Assembly (NCBI RefSeq): GCF_014840935.1
Contig: NZ_CP062005.1
Location: 2,976,001-3,040,000 of the forward strand
Direction: 5' to 3'
From: Halomonas sp. YLGW01
GTDB lineage: Bacteria; Pseudomonadota; Gammaproteobacteria; Pseudomonadales; Halomonadaceae
DNA length: 64,000 bases
Both the position numbers and the translations under genes were made by a program. Of the stretch, positions 28,597 through 37,519 are shown in pieces. How positions within the stretch are numbered: position 1 is the first letter of the stretch; the number at the start of each line of letters is the position of its first letter. Below the pieces are notes generated by a model. The model searched no databases. It was given only the letters and a program-made list of their open reading frames with translations, and was not told where the DNA came from.

Positions 28597-29088
28597 TCAG
28601 TAGGCCTCGCCCTGGGCCGCCGCGGGGGCATCCTCGCCGACGGCGGAATAGTCGGCGGGCGAGTAGCCGGCGGCTTCCAGGGCCTCGGCGACCTCGCTTG
28701 GCATGTAGTTCTCGTCGTGCTTTGCGAGCACCTCGCTTGCCATCAGGTGACCCTCGCCATCGAGCCGGCCGACCACTACCACGCCCTGCCCCTCGCGAAA
28801 CAGGTCGGGCAGGATGCCGCTGTAGCGCACCTCGAGGTCCTCGACGTAATCGGTAATCACGAAGACGACATCCAGGCTCTCGGCATCCCGGGCCACGCTG
28901 CCCTCCTTGACCATGCCCCCGGCCCGCAGGGTGCGATCCAGCGGCGCCTCGCCGGCGGCGACCTGCACCGGGCTGAAGAACAGGTTGATGTTGCTGCGCA
29001 GGGCATAGAGGGTCAGGCCGATCGCCACCGCGGCCAGCGACACCAGCCCCAGGATGATGAAGAGTTTCTGCTTGCGCTTAGGATGCAT
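28597..29088 (-). CDS. ccmE: Haem chaperone CcmE
   Basis: A 163-residue haem chaperone. The N-terminal anchor is [20 protein letters not shown], followed by an OB-fold periplasmic domain. The haem-binding His is in the HxxxY motif [12 protein letters not shown] (about residue 130). A flexible acidic/Ala tail follows. It accepts haem from CcmC and hands it to CcmF. I start at MHPKRKQKL (ATG 29088), which gives the family length and overlaps ccmD by 11 bases. Confidence 0.95.
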   Translation of the reverse strand: MHPKRKQKLFIILGLVSLAAVAIGLTLYALRSNINLFFSPVQVAAGEAPLDRTLRAGGMVKEGSVARDAESLDVVFVITDYVEDLEVRYSGILPDLFREGQGVVVVGRLDGEGHLMASEVLAKHDENYMPSEVAEALEAAGYSPADYSAVGEDAPAAAQGEAY

Positions 29089-29278
29089 GGCGGTCGGTCC
29101 TCCCGGTGGCGGTATCGCGGCGCACGCGGCGCCTGAGGTCACGCAGCAGCCGGCGGCGCTCGGCGCGGGCATGCATGACGCTGCCCGCCATCGCCAGGGC
29201 CGTGACCGCCCAGGCGGCCCAGACATAGGCGCCATGGCCGCCCATGGCGAAGAAGGCATCGAGGGAGTCGAAGGCCAT
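29078..29278 (-). CDS. ccmD: Haem exporter subunit CcmD
   Basis: A 66-residue single-helix membrane protein: [20 protein letters not shown] is the typical CcmD helix, followed by a basic cytoplasmic tail. It helps release holo-CcmE from the CcmABC complex. It overlaps ccmC by one base (TGATG-type junction) and ccmE by 11 bases, which supports tight coupling. Confidence 0.93.
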   Translation of the reverse strand: MAFDSLDAFFAMGGHGAYVWAAWAVTALAMAGSVMHARAERRRLLRDLRRRVRRDTATGRTDRHAS

Positions 29279-30018
29279 CAGGGGTCTCCCGCGGCGAGTT
29301 CACGCACCCAGTGCTTGCCCGCCTCGCGACGCAGGATCTCGTTGCGGGTGCGCATCAGGGTCATGGCGATGAAGAAGGCATAGAAGCCCAGCACCATCAG
29401 CAGCAACGGCCACCACATCTCGACCGGCATCGCCGGGCGCGAGGTGAGCGAGAAGGAGGCCGGCTGGTGCAGGGTGTACCACCAGTCGACGGAGTACTTG
29501 ATCACCGGAATGTTGATCACCCCGACCATGGCAAGCACCGAAGCGGCCCGGGCGCCGCTGTCATGGCTGGCGAAGGCGCCCCGCAGGGCGATCACGCCCA
29601 GGTACAGGAACAAGAGGATCAGCATCGAGGTCAGGCGGGCATCCCAGATCCACCAGGTGCCCCAGGTGGGCATGCCCCACACCGACCCGGTGAAGAGCAC
29701 CACGGCGGTCATCGCCGCGCCGAGTGGCGCCATCACCGCGGCCGCCATGTCGGCGACCTTGATCTTCCAGACCATGAACACCAGCGCCGCCGCCGCCATC
29801 GAGACGAAGATCGACTGCGCGAGGAAGGCCGCGGGCACATGGACGTAGATGATGCGGAAGCTGTCGCCCTGCTGATAGTCGGCCGGTGCGAACCCAAGCC
29901 CCCAGACGCTGCCCACCAGGAGCAGCCCTGCCGCCAGCGCCCAGCACCAGGGCAACAGCCGGGCGCTGAGGCCGTAGCACCACCTGGGGGAGCCAAACTT
30001 GTGAATGAACGCCCACAT
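29278..30018 (-). CDS. ccmC: Haem handling protein CcmC
   Basis: A 246-residue protein with six membrane helices. The tryptophan-rich signature [20 protein letters not shown] is near residue 125, with flanking conserved histidines ([10 protein letters not shown]). It loads haem onto CcmE. It begins 13 bases after ccmB and overlaps ccmD by one base. Confidence 0.95.
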   Translation of the reverse strand: MWAFIHKFGSPRWCYGLSARLLPWCWALAAGLLLVGSVWGLGFAPADYQQGDSFRIIYVHVPAAFLAQSIFVSMAAAALVFMVWKIKVADMAAAVMAPLGAAMTAVVLFTGSVWGMPTWGTWWIWDARLTSMLILLFLYLGVIALRGAFASHDSGARAASVLAMVGVINIPVIKYSVDWWYTLHQPASFSLTSRPAMPVEMWWPLLLMVLGFYAFFIAMTLMRTRNEILRREAGKHWVRELAAGDP

Positions 30019-30031
30019 ACGCCGAGATTCC

Positions 30032-30754
30032 TTAACCGTTGATACTGATCCGCAGCGAGGCGGCGATGGCGAAGGGCGCCAGCATCAGCGCCGCACAGCA
30101 CAGCGCGCCGAGGATCGCCAGGTGCGGGCCCACCGGATCGCCGAGGAGCGCCGCCTGCACGGCGCCGGTACCGAAGATCAGCACCGGAATGTTCAGCGGC
30201 AGCACCAGCAGCGAAAGCAGCACCCCGCCCCGAGACAACCCCACCGTCAGGGCGGCACCGATCGCACCGATCAGGCTAAGGCTGACACTGCCCAACGCCA
30301 GCGACAACGACAATACCAGATAGCTCTCGGCCGGCAGCGCCAGCAGGAGCCCCAGCAGCGGCGCCATCAGCGACAGCGGCAACCCGGTCATCAGCCAGTG
30401 CACGCCCACCTTGCCGAGCACCAGCACCGACAGCGGCTGAGGCGCGAGCAGCAGCTGCTCGAGGCTGCCATCCTCGAAATCGGCCCGGAACAGCGCATCC
30501 AGCGACAGCAGCGTCGCCAGCAGCGCCGCCACCCACAGGAGCCCCGGGGCAATGGTCGCCAGCAGCGCCGACTCCGGCGAGATGCCCAGCGGAAACAGGG
30601 TGATCGCCAGGGCGAAGAAGGCCAGCGGATTCAGGATATCGCTGCGTCGCCGCGCGGCGAGCATCATGTCGCGCCTGAGGGTCGCTACCACTGCGACGCC
30701 CAGGCCGCCGCGGGGTTCCCCGGCCGAAGGCGCCTGGCCGTCACTCGATGACAT
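30032..30754 (-). CDS. ccmB: Haem exporter permease CcmB
   Basis: A 240-residue membrane subunit of the CcmAB transporter complex, with six hydrophobic segments. The [20 protein letters not shown] stretch is a CcmB signature. With the CcmA ATPase it releases holo-CcmE from CcmC. It overlaps the 3' end of ccmA by 14 bases. The N-terminal 25 residues ([16 protein letters not shown]) are a non-conserved extension. Confidence 0.94.
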   Translation of the reverse strand: MSSSDGQAPSAGEPRGGLGVAVVATLRRDMMLAARRRSDILNPLAFFALAITLFPLGISPESALLATIAPGLLWVAALLATLLSLDALFRADFEDGSLEQLLLAPQPLSVLVLGKVGVHWLMTGLPLSLMAPLLGLLLALPAESYLVLSLSLALGSVSLSLIGAIGAALTVGLSRGGVLLSLLVLPLNIPVLIFGTGAVQAALLGDPVGPHLAILGALCCAALMLAPFAIAASLRISING

Positions 30755-31385
30755 GGGCGCCTCCTTCCCCGAGTCGGACGCGCCTCACTCGCCCGCGAGC
30801 CGCCAGCTCGTGGTGGGTCGTCAGCACCACGCTGCCGCCGTCGGCGACATGGGCGTGCAGGCGCTGCTCCAGGGCCGCCACCCCCGCCTTGTCGATGGCG
30901 GTGAAGGGCTCGTCGAGGATCCACAGCGGCCGCGGCGTGAGTTCCAGACGCGCCAACGCCACCCGGCGCTGCTGCCCCGCCGAGAGTTGCGCCACCGGCA
31001 GGTCCTCGAAGCCGATAAGGCCCACCGAGCGAAGCGCCGCGAGGCGCGCCGCCTCGCTACCCGTCTCGCCTCCCAGCGCCTGATACCAGGCGAGGTTCTC
31101 GAGCGCCGTCAGCGCGCCCTTGATCCCCGGCGCATGGCCCAGGTAGAGCAATTGCGACAGGAAGGCCTCCCGAACCCGGGACAGCGGCGCCCCGTTCCAG
31201 CAGAGCTCGCCCTCGAAGTCGCCAAGCTGTCCCGAGAGAATCTTCAGAAGCGTGGTCTTGCCGCTGCCGTTGGGCCCCTCGACGCGCACCAGCTCGCCCG
31301 GCCCGATGGCCAGCGCGAGGTCACGAAACAGCAGGCGGCCGTCGCGTTCACAGCTAAGGTTTCGCGCGTCCAGGCGAAGGCTCAC
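30741..31385 (-). CDS. ccmA: Haem exporter ATPase CcmA
   Basis: A 214-residue ABC ATPase. Walker A is EGPNGSGKTTLLKIL (about residue 35), the signature is AQLSAGQQRRVALARL and Walker B is LWILDEPFTAID, ending in the switch histidine TTHHELA. The start is GTG at 31385, with GGGAG 8 bases upstream; the longer upstream frame runs through a low-complexity leader. It is the first gene of the ccmABCDEFGHI operon. Confidence 0.94.
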   Translation of the reverse strand: MSLRLDARNLSCERDGRLLFRDLALAIGPGELVRVEGPNGSGKTTLLKILSGQLGDFEGELCWNGAPLSRVREAFLSQLLYLGHAPGIKGALTALENLAWYQALGGETGSEAARLAALRSVGLIGFEDLPVAQLSAGQQRRVALARLELTPRPLWILDEPFTAIDKAGVAALEQRLHAHVADGGSVVLTTHHELAARGRVRRVRLGEGGAHVIE

Positions 31386-31488
31386 GAGGGGGGCTCCCGG
31401 GGTCAATAATCCGCTCGGCACTGTACAGGGTACGGCCATCTCTCGCCAGCGCAAGGCCTTGCGTCGGCGGGTCGCACCGGCCCTGCCA

Positions 31489-31550
31489 GGCAAGGGATCG
31501 CGCCGCGTTGACGGGGATTCCCTTGCCAGCCTCGCAGCCCTTGCTATGAT
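31489..31550 (+). promoter_or_regulatory. Promoter and inverted repeat before the S24 peptidase gene
   Basis: TTGCCA (31523-31528), 16 bases, then TATGAT (31545-31550) is a good sigma-70 promoter. A 9-bp inverted repeat, GGCAAGGGA (31489-31497) and TCCCTTGCC (31519-31527), overlaps the -35 and could be an operator. Confidence 0.6.
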
Positions 31551-31571
31551 GCAGGAGCACCGCCAAGGATA

Positions 31572-31587
31572 CTGTAAATATCAACAG
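31572..31587 (+). promoter_or_regulatory. SOS (LexA) box before the S24 peptidase gene
   Basis: CTGT-N8-ACAG (CTGTAAATATCAACAG) matches the gammaproteobacterial LexA-box consensus exactly. It lies about 15 bases past the predicted start of transcription and 48 bases before the ATG. Confidence 0.8.
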
Positions 31588-31635
31588 TTATTGAGTTCAG
31601 CACTCGCCTCGACGCCGCGCCAAGGGAGAAGGATC

Positions 31636-32106
31636 ATGCCGCACACCGCTCCGCATTATCTGCACCGCCTGCCCAATCTGCCCCTCGGCGATGCCTGGGA
31701 GGAGATCACGGCCAGCGACATGGTCGAGGTGGCGCTGCTCGGCAAGGTCGCCGCCGGCCTGCCCATCGAGGCCTGCCCCGACCAGGCCAGCGTGCTGATC
31801 CCGTCCCGCATGGTGCGTCGCAATACCTATGCGCTCAAGGTCTGTGGCGACTCGATGATCGACTGCAATATCTTCGACGGCGATGTGATCATCATCGAGC
31901 GCCAGGAAAGCGCCGAGAACGGCGAGACCGCGGTGGTACTGATCAACGACCAGGAGGTCACCCTGAAGAAGCTCTACATCGAGAAGTCCGGCGTCCGCCT
32001 GCAGCCCGCCAATGAGACCATGGCGCCGATCTATCTCAAGAACGACGACATCCAGGTGCTGGGCCTGGTGATGGGCGTGGTGCGCCAGCCGGTCCAGGCG
32101 GCCTGA
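31636..32106 (+). CDS. LexA/UmuD-like S24 peptidase without a DNA-binding domain
   Basis: A 156-residue protein made almost wholly of a LexA-type C-terminal domain. The Ala-Gly self-cleavage site is intact (LLGKVAAGLPIEA, Ala40-Gly41), as is the catalytic pair: Ser73 in VCGDSMID and Lys111 in EVTLKKL. The 40 residues before the cleavage site are too few for the LexA winged helix, so it cannot be a normal LexA. UmuD has this plan, but no umuC follows; the next gene is yigZ, overlapping by one base. AAGGA precedes ATG 31636. The perfect SOS box upstream suggests DNA-damage control. Possible roles are a UmuD-like polymerase accessory or a RecA-responsive regulator. Confidence 0.85.
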   Translation: MPHTAPHYLHRLPNLPLGDAWEEITASDMVEVALLGKVAAGLPIEACPDQASVLIPSRMVRRNTYALKVCGDSMIDCNIFDGDVIIIERQESAENGETAVVLINDQEVTLKKLYIEKSGVRLQPANETMAPIYLKNDDIQVLGLVMGVVRQPVQAA

Positions 32107-32723
32107 TGCGCTACCCGATTCCCGACCTGCCCCCGGGCGAGTGGCGTGAAACCGAGTTCGAGGTGGAGAAAAGCCGCTTTCTGACCTGGACCTGTCATGT
32201 GCCTGACACGGCGCGCTTCGAGGACCTGCTAGCCAAAGCCCGCGCCCGCCACCCCAACGCCAGCCACCATTGCAGCGCCTTCATCGCCGGCCCGCCCGGC
32301 GAGCAGCAGGCCATCGGCTTCTCGGACGACGGCGAGCCAGGCGGCACCGCCGGGCGCCCCATGTTCCAGGTGCTCGAGGGGGCCGGCATGGGCCAGGTCG
32401 GCTGCGTGGTGATCCGCTACTTCGGCGGCACCAAGCTGGGCACCGGCGGGCTGGCCCGTGCCTATGCCAAGGCCGTGGCGCAGGCGCTCGAGTCGCTGCC
32501 GACCCGGGATTTCACGCCGCGTACCCCGCTGCGCCTGAAGGTCGGCTTCGCCGGCGAGGCCGAGGCCCGAGCCTGGCTCGCCGGGGAGGATATCCCCGTC
32601 GAGCAGGCCGACTACGGCGCCGACGGCGTGATCCTGACCGTGGGCTGGCCCTCGGGCCGCGAGGCGGATCTCGGCGCCCTGGACAGCCGCCTCAAGGGCC
32701 GGCTCGAGCACCTGACGGACTGA
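32106..32723 (+). CDS. yigZ: IMPACT family protein YigZ
   Basis: A 205-residue protein of the UPF0029/IMPACT family. The N-terminal IMPACT domain shows the typical EKSRFLTWTCHV, HHCSAFIAG, FSDDGEPGGTAGRPM and YFGGTKLGTGGLARAYAKA blocks, followed by a small ferredoxin-like C-terminal domain. Its bacterial function is not settled; eukaryotic relatives regulate translation stress kinases. The ATG overlaps the peptidase stop (TGATG), so the two are co-translated and yigZ may be SOS-induced by read-through. Confidence 0.92.
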   Translation: MRYPIPDLPPGEWRETEFEVEKSRFLTWTCHVPDTARFEDLLAKARARHPNASHHCSAFIAGPPGEQQAIGFSDDGEPGGTAGRPMFQVLEGAGMGQVGCVVIRYFGGTKLGTGGLARAYAKAVAQALESLPTRDFTPRTPLRLKVGFAGEAEARAWLAGEDIPVEQADYGADGVILTVGWPSGREADLGALDSRLKGRLEHLTD

Positions 32724-32787
32724 CGCCCCTCATGCGACGACCATCGCCGTGATCATGCGCCCCCGCCGCTGTCAGGGGGAGGATAGC

Positions 32788-32823
32788 CACAAAAAAAACG
32801 GCGCCCCGAGGGGCGCCGTTCTT
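32788..32823. terminator. Bidirectional terminator between yigZ and oadB
   Basis: AACGGCGCCCC (32797-32807) pairs with GGGGCGCCGTT (32810-32820). The plus strand continues CTTGTTC and the minus strand has eight T, so it serves convergent yigZ and oadB. Confidence 0.9.
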
Positions 32824-32853
32824 GTTCACACCGATGGCGTGGGCATGGCGGGC

Positions 32854-34176
32854 TCAGCCCAGGTACTTGATCATCACGCCGGCGGCCACCGCCGAGCCGA
32901 TCACCCCGGCCACGTTCGGGCCCATGGCATGCATGAGCAGGAAGTTGTGGGGGTTGTACTCCAGGCCCATCTTGTTCGACACCCGCGCCGCCATCGGTAC
33001 CGCCGAGACGCCGGCCGAGCCGATCAACGGGTTGATCTCCATCTTGCTGACGCCATTGAGCAGCTTGGCCATCAGCACGCCACAGGCGGTGCCGATCGCG
33101 AAGGCGACGATGCCGAGGCTCAGGATGCCCAGGGTCTCGACCGCCAGGAAGCGATCGGCCACCAGCTTCGAACCCACCGACAGGCCGAGGAAGATGGTCA
33201 CGATGTTGATCAGGGCGTTCTGGGCCGTGTCCGAGAGGCGCTCGACCACACCGCACTCGCGCATCAGGTTGCCGAAGCAGAACATGCCCAGCAGGGGGGC
33301 GGCGTCCGGCAGGAACAGCACCACCAGGATCAGCAGCACCAGCGGGAAGCAGATCTTCTCGAGCTTCGACACCGGCCGCAGCTGGGTCATCACGATCTGG
33401 CGTTCCTTCTCGCTGGTCAGCGCCCGCATGATCGGCGGCTGGATCAGCGGCACCAGCGCCATGTAGGAATACGACGCCACGGCGATGGCCCCCAGCAACT
33501 CTGGGGCCAGCAGGCTCGACACATAGATCGAGGTGGGGCCGTCGGCGCCGCCGATGATGCCGATGGCGGCGGCCTGCTTGAGGGAGAAGTCCATCCAGCC
33601 CAGCGAGGTCAGCCCCACCGCCCCGATCAGGGTGGCGAAGATGCCGAACTGGGCTGCGGCGCCCAGGAACAGGGTGCGCGGATTGGCCAGCAGGGGGCCG
33701 AAGTCGGTCATCGCGCCCACGCCCATGAAGATCACCAGCGGCGCGATGCCCGAGGCGATGGCCACGCTGTAGAAGTTATACAGCATACCGTTGGTGAAGC
33801 CGGCGTCACCGGCCACGTCCTCGGCGGCGCGGATCAGGTTCGGCGCCAGGTCGCCATGCACCGCCTCGGCGATGGCATGGCGGGTGGCCTCGACCGTGGC
33901 CGCGGGTTCCTGGCTCAGGCCCAGCGCCTCCACCATGCGCCCAAGCACCTCGGGGCTGGCCAGGTGCGCCGCCTGTTCGGCGGCGGACAGGGCGAGCCCG
34001 GCCTCGGGGATATTGGCCAGGATCCCGCCGAAGCCGATCGGCACCAGCAACAGCGGCTCGAACTTCTTGTGAATCGCCAGGTAGAGCAGCAGCAGGCCGA
34101 TGACGATCATCACCGCCTGCCCGAGGCTCAGGTTATAGAGGCCCGAGCCGTACCAGAGTGTCAGTAGCTTATCCAT
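32854..34176 (-). CDS. oadB: Oxaloacetate decarboxylase beta subunit
   Basis: A 440-residue, very hydrophobic membrane protein, the sodium-pumping carboxybiotin decarboxylase subunit. Family blocks include [19 protein letters not shown], the Na+-site region [40 protein letters not shown] and the C-terminal [18 protein letters not shown]. It decarboxylates carboxybiotin from the alpha subunit and exports Na+, a fitting role in a halophile. It lies 12 bases after oadA. Confidence 0.95.
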   Translation of the reverse strand: MDKLLTLWYGSGLYNLSLGQAVMIVIGLLLLYLAIHKKFEPLLLVPIGFGGILANIPEAGLALSAAEQAAHLASPEVLGRMVEALGLSQEPAATVEATRHAIAEAVHGDLAPNLIRAAEDVAGDAGFTNGMLYNFYSVAIASGIAPLVIFMGVGAMTDFGPLLANPRTLFLGAAAQFGIFATLIGAVGLTSLGWMDFSLKQAAAIGIIGGADGPTSIYVSSLLAPELLGAIAVASYSYMALVPLIQPPIMRALTSEKERQIVMTQLRPVSKLEKICFPLVLLILVVLFLPDAAPLLGMFCFGNLMRECGVVERLSDTAQNALINIVTIFLGLSVGSKLVADRFLAVETLGILSLGIVAFAIGTACGVLMAKLLNGVSKMEINPLIGSAGVSAVPMAARVSNKMGLEYNPHNFLLMHAMGPNVAGVIGSAVAAGVMIKYLG

Positions 34177-34188
34177 GAATCGGCGCCC

Positions 34189-35973
34189 TTACAGGACGAC
34201 CAGCGCATCACCCACGGATACGCTGTCGCCTTCTTTGACATTGACCGCGGAGACGGTACCGGCGCTGGCCGCGCGGACCTCGGTCTCCATCTTCATGGCC
34301 TCGAGAATGATCACCACGTCGCCCTCGGCGACCTGATCGCCCGGCTTGACGTTGACCTTGAAGATGTTGCCGGCCAGCGGCGCACTGACGGTCTCGCCGC
34401 TGGAGGGGGCCGGCGCAGACGCCGGTGCCGCGACCTGGCCGCCCTCGCCCTTGACCTGCACCTGCTCGATCTCGCCACCCTCGGCGACCTCGACCACGTA
34501 CTGCTTGCCGTTGACGGTGATGGTATAGGTCTCGGGCCCCGCCGCGGCGCCCGCCTTGGCCGGCACGCCGGCCTCGGGCACCGGCTCGAAGGCCTCCGGG
34601 TTGTCGCGGTTCTTGAGGAACTTGAGCCCGATCTGCGGGAAAAGCGCATAGGTCAGCACGTCGTCGATGCGCCGTTCGCCCTCTTCCAGGCGAATGCCCT
34701 CTTCCTTGGCCTTGGCCTCGAGCTCCTGGGTCAGGCGCTCGACCTCCGGCTCCAACCGGTCGGCCGGCCGGCAGGTGATCGGTTCGCCGCCCTCCAGCAC
34801 CCGCGCCTGCAGCTCCGCGTTATAGGCCGAGGGCGCGGCGCCATACTCGCCCTTGAGCAGCGCCTGGACCTCCTTGGAGATCGACTTGTAGCGCTCGCCC
34901 ATCATCACGTTCATCACCGCCTGGGTGCCGACGATCTGCGAGGTCGGGGTCACCAGCGGTATGAAGCCCAGGTCCTCGCGGACCTTGGGGATCTCGCTGA
35001 GTACGTCGTCGAGCTTGTCACCGGCGCCCTGCTCCTTGAGCTGGCTTTCCATGTTGGTCAACATGCCACCGGGTACCTGGGCGACCAGGATGCGCGAGTC
35101 GATGCCCTTCAGCGAGCCCTCGAAGGCGGCGTACTTCTTGCGCACCTCGCGGAAGTAGGCGGCGATGTCCTCGAGCAACTCGAGATCCAGGCCGGTGTCC
35201 CGGTCGGTGTCCTTGAGCATCGCCACCACGGATTCGGTGGGGCTGTGCCCGTAGGTCATCGACATCGAGGAGATGGCGGTATCGACGTTGTCGATACCGG
35301 CCTCGATGGCCTTCAGAGCCGTGGCCGTGGATAGGCCGGTGGTGGCATGGCACTGCATGTGGATGGGAATCGACAGCTCCTGCTTGAGCTTCGAGACCAG
35401 TTCATAGGCGGTATAGGGCGCCAGCAGGCCGGCCATGTCCTTGATCGCCAGGGAGTCGGCCCCCATGTCGGCGATCTGCTTGGCGAGTTCGACCCAGCCA
35501 TCGATGGTGTGCACCGGGCTGACGGTGTAGGAGATGGTGCCCTGGGCGTGACCTTCGTTGGCGCGCACCGCCTGGATCGCCCGCTCGAGGTTGCGCGGGT
35601 CGTTCATGGCATCGAAGACACGGAAGACATCGACGCCATTGGTGCGGGCGCGCTCGACGAACTTGTCGACCACATCATCGGCATAGTGGCGATAGCCCAG
35701 CAGGTTCTGGGCGCGCAGCAGCATCTGCTGCGGGGTGTTGGGCATCGCCTCCTTGAGGGCACGGATGCGCGCCCAGGGGTCTTCGCCCAGGTAGCGGATG
35801 CAGGCATCGAAGGTGGCCCCACCCCAGGATTCCAGCGACCAGAAACCGACCCGGTCCAGCTTCTCGGCGATCGGCAGCATGTCGTCCAGGCGCATGCGGG
35901 TGGCGAACAGGGACTGGTGCGCGTCGCGCAGCACCACGTCGGTGATGCCCAATGGGCGTCGAGTCTCACTCAT
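34189..35973 (-). CDS. oadA: Oxaloacetate decarboxylase alpha subunit (biotin-carrying)
   Basis: A 594-residue cytoplasmic subunit. The N-terminal carboxyltransferase TIM barrel has [14 protein letters not shown] (metal site near residue 17) and the [17 protein letters not shown] metal ligands. A PYC-type conserved domain follows, then an Ala/Pro/Gly hinge (about 490-525) and a C-terminal biotinyl domain with the acceptor Lys in [10 protein letters not shown]. It transfers CO2 from oxaloacetate to biotin. It is the middle gene of oadGAB. Confidence 0.96.
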   Translation of the reverse strand: MSETRRPLGITDVVLRDAHQSLFATRMRLDDMLPIAEKLDRVGFWSLESWGGATFDACIRYLGEDPWARIRALKEAMPNTPQQMLLRAQNLLGYRHYADDVVDKFVERARTNGVDVFRVFDAMNDPRNLERAIQAVRANEGHAQGTISYTVSPVHTIDGWVELAKQIADMGADSLAIKDMAGLLAPYTAYELVSKLKQELSIPIHMQCHATTGLSTATALKAIEAGIDNVDTAISSMSMTYGHSPTESVVAMLKDTDRDTGLDLELLEDIAAYFREVRKKYAAFEGSLKGIDSRILVAQVPGGMLTNMESQLKEQGAGDKLDDVLSEIPKVREDLGFIPLVTPTSQIVGTQAVMNVMMGERYKSISKEVQALLKGEYGAAPSAYNAELQARVLEGGEPITCRPADRLEPEVERLTQELEAKAKEEGIRLEEGERRIDDVLTYALFPQIGLKFLKNRDNPEAFEPVPEAGVPAKAGAAAGPETYTITVNGKQYVVEVAEGGEIEQVQVKGEGGQVAAPASAPAPSSGETVSAPLAGNIFKVNVKPGDQVAEGDVVIILEAMKMETEVRAASAGTVSAVNVKEGDSVSVGDALVVL

Positions 35974-36058
35974 AACCGTGTTGTCCTTATCTTTATGATG
36001 ATTCTGTCTGTCGGGCGACGAGATCGCCCGCGAGCGGCGTGACGTGACGACCGCCCGC

Positions 36059-36304
36059 CTAGCGGCGGTGGCGCTGGCGATAGCGGTGCACGGCCGTGCT
36101 GATCACCACCATCAGATCCTCATCCTGACCGGCGGGCGCCGGGGCGCGCGACGCGGCCTCCGGCTGGGCCGGCGCCGGCGTGAAGCGGGCGGCCAGCTTC
36201 GACATGCCGGTGGTGGCGAAGACCAGCACCGTCAGGAAGACAAAGACGAAGCCCATCCCGAACGCCATCAGCATCAGGCCTTCCTGCATCAGCGAGTCTT
36301 GCAT
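36059..36304 (-). CDS. oadG: Oxaloacetate decarboxylase gamma subunit
   Basis: An 81-residue small subunit that holds the alpha and beta subunits together. One membrane helix ([20 protein letters not shown]) is followed by a Pro/Ala-rich hinge and a C-terminal cytoplasmic segment ([14 protein letters not shown]). The start MQDSLMQEG (ATG 36304) has AGGGGA 8 bases upstream. It is the first gene of the operon, divergent from dusC. Confidence 0.92.
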   Translation of the reverse strand: MQDSLMQEGLMLMAFGMGFVFVFLTVLVFATTGMSKLAARFTPAPAQPEAASRAPAPAGQDEDLMVVISTAVHRYRQRHRR

Positions 36305-36390
36305 AATGAATTCCCCTTGCTTGGTCGCGCCCAACCACGGCTGTCCTGGGCATGCGGTTCGACTGGTACACTAACCTGCCTGAACCTCCC

Positions 36391-36396
36391 GATAAT
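36391..36396 (+). promoter_or_regulatory. -10 element close to the dusC start codon
   Basis: GATAAT at 36391-36396 lies only 11 bases before the dusC ATG. Transcription from it would begin about 4-5 bases before the start codon. No Shine-Dalgarno sequence is present between the two. Confidence 0.4.
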
Positions 36397-36407
36397 GCAA
36401 TGACACC

Positions 36408-37463
36408 ATGGTTGAGCAGAACGTAGTTAATTTACTACATCAAGGCCGCATCGGACTAGCGCCCATGGAGGGCGTGATCGATGCCCATACCCGCGCCCTG
36501 CTCACCGAGCAGCCCGGCTTCGACTGGACGGTGACGGAGTTCGTGCGCGTGGTCGACGTGCGCCTGCCGCCGCGGGTCTTCTACAAGCACTGCCCGGAGC
36601 TGGCTCCACCAGAGGGTCAGGCGCGGGTCATGACCCCCCACGGCATCCCGGTGCACCTGCAGCTCTTGGGCTCGGACCCGGCGGCCCTGGCCGCCAATGC
36701 GCGCCAGGCGGTGAGCCTCGGGGCGATGAGCCTGGATCTGAACTTCGGCTGCCCGGCCAAGACGGTCAATCGCCACGACGGCGGCGCCTCGCTGCTGCGT
36801 GACCCGCGCCGCCTGGAGCAGGCCGTGGCCGCGGTACACGAGGCGGTGGACGGCGCGATCCCGGTCACCGCCAAGGTGCGCCTGGGCTTCTCGGACCGGT
36901 TGCGAGCCTTGGACTGCGCACTGGCCGCCGAGCGAGGCGGCGCCGCCTCGCTGGTGGTGCATGCTCGCACCCGTGACGAGGGCTATCGCCCGCCGGCCCA
37001 CTGGGAGTGGATCGGGCGCATCCGCCATGCCCTGCGCATCCCGGTGATCGCCAACGGCGATATCTGGACGCTGGAGGACTACTGGAAGGCGCGCACCCTG
37101 TCCGGCTGCCCGGATGTCATGCTGGGACGCGGCGCCCTCGCCGACCCCTTCCTTGCCCCGCGCATCCGCCACTGGCAGCGCACCAACGAGCGGCTGCCCG
37201 CCACAGATTGGCCGGTACGTGCCGAGATCCTCACCACCTATGCTGCATTGCAGCGTAGCACACTTCCCGAGCGGGTCGTGGTCTCGTTGCTCAAGCAGTG
37301 GCTGAACCAGATGCGCGCCCGGGACCCGGAAGCCGCCCGCCGCTTTCAGGTGCTGCGCCGCGAGACCCGCCTGAATCCCTTCCTGGCCGGCCTGGCCGCA
37401 GAGGACGCGTCAACGACCGCCTCCTCGCCAGACCGGCGACCGGCGGCGGCCATGGAGACCTGA
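36408..37463 (+). CDS. dusC: tRNA-dihydrouridine(16) synthase DusC
   Basis: A 351-residue FMN enzyme that reduces U16 in tRNA. Signatures are IGLAPMEGVIDAHTRALLTE, TEFVRVVDVRLP (the DusC subfamily pattern) and LDLNFGCPAKTVNRHDGGAS with the active Cys, then RTRDEGYRPPAHWEWI and VMLGRGALADPF. The N-terminus runs 15-17 residues longer than E. coli DusC and is encoded by unusually AT-rich codons, with no ribosome binding site, but no alternative start codon lies closer. It converges with pxpC. Confidence 0.93.
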   Translation: MVEQNVVNLLHQGRIGLAPMEGVIDAHTRALLTEQPGFDWTVTEFVRVVDVRLPPRVFYKHCPELAPPEGQARVMTPHGIPVHLQLLGSDPAALAANARQAVSLGAMSLDLNFGCPAKTVNRHDGGASLLRDPRRLEQAVAAVHEAVDGAIPVTAKVRLGFSDRLRALDCALAAERGGAASLVVHARTRDEGYRPPAHWEWIGRIRHALRIPVIANGDIWTLEDYWKARTLSGCPDVMLGRGALADPFLAPRIRHWQRTNERLPATDWPVRAEILTTYAALQRSTLPERVVVSLLKQWLNQMRARDPEAARRFQVLRRETRLNPFLAGLAAEDASTTASSPDRRPAAAMET

Positions 37464-37475
37464 TCGCCGACCAGG

Positions 37476-37519
37476 CGCGCATCAGGCCCGCACCAACCGT
37501 CAGACTCGCGCATCAGCCC
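37476..37519 (-). repeat. Spaced direct repeat at the pxpC stop codon
   Basis: CGCGCATCAG at 37476-37485 recurs at 37507-37516, each followed by CCC (with one extra G in the first). The second copy holds the pxpC stop (complement of tca at 37513-37515). It lies in the short dusC-pxpC gap. Confidence 0.5.
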
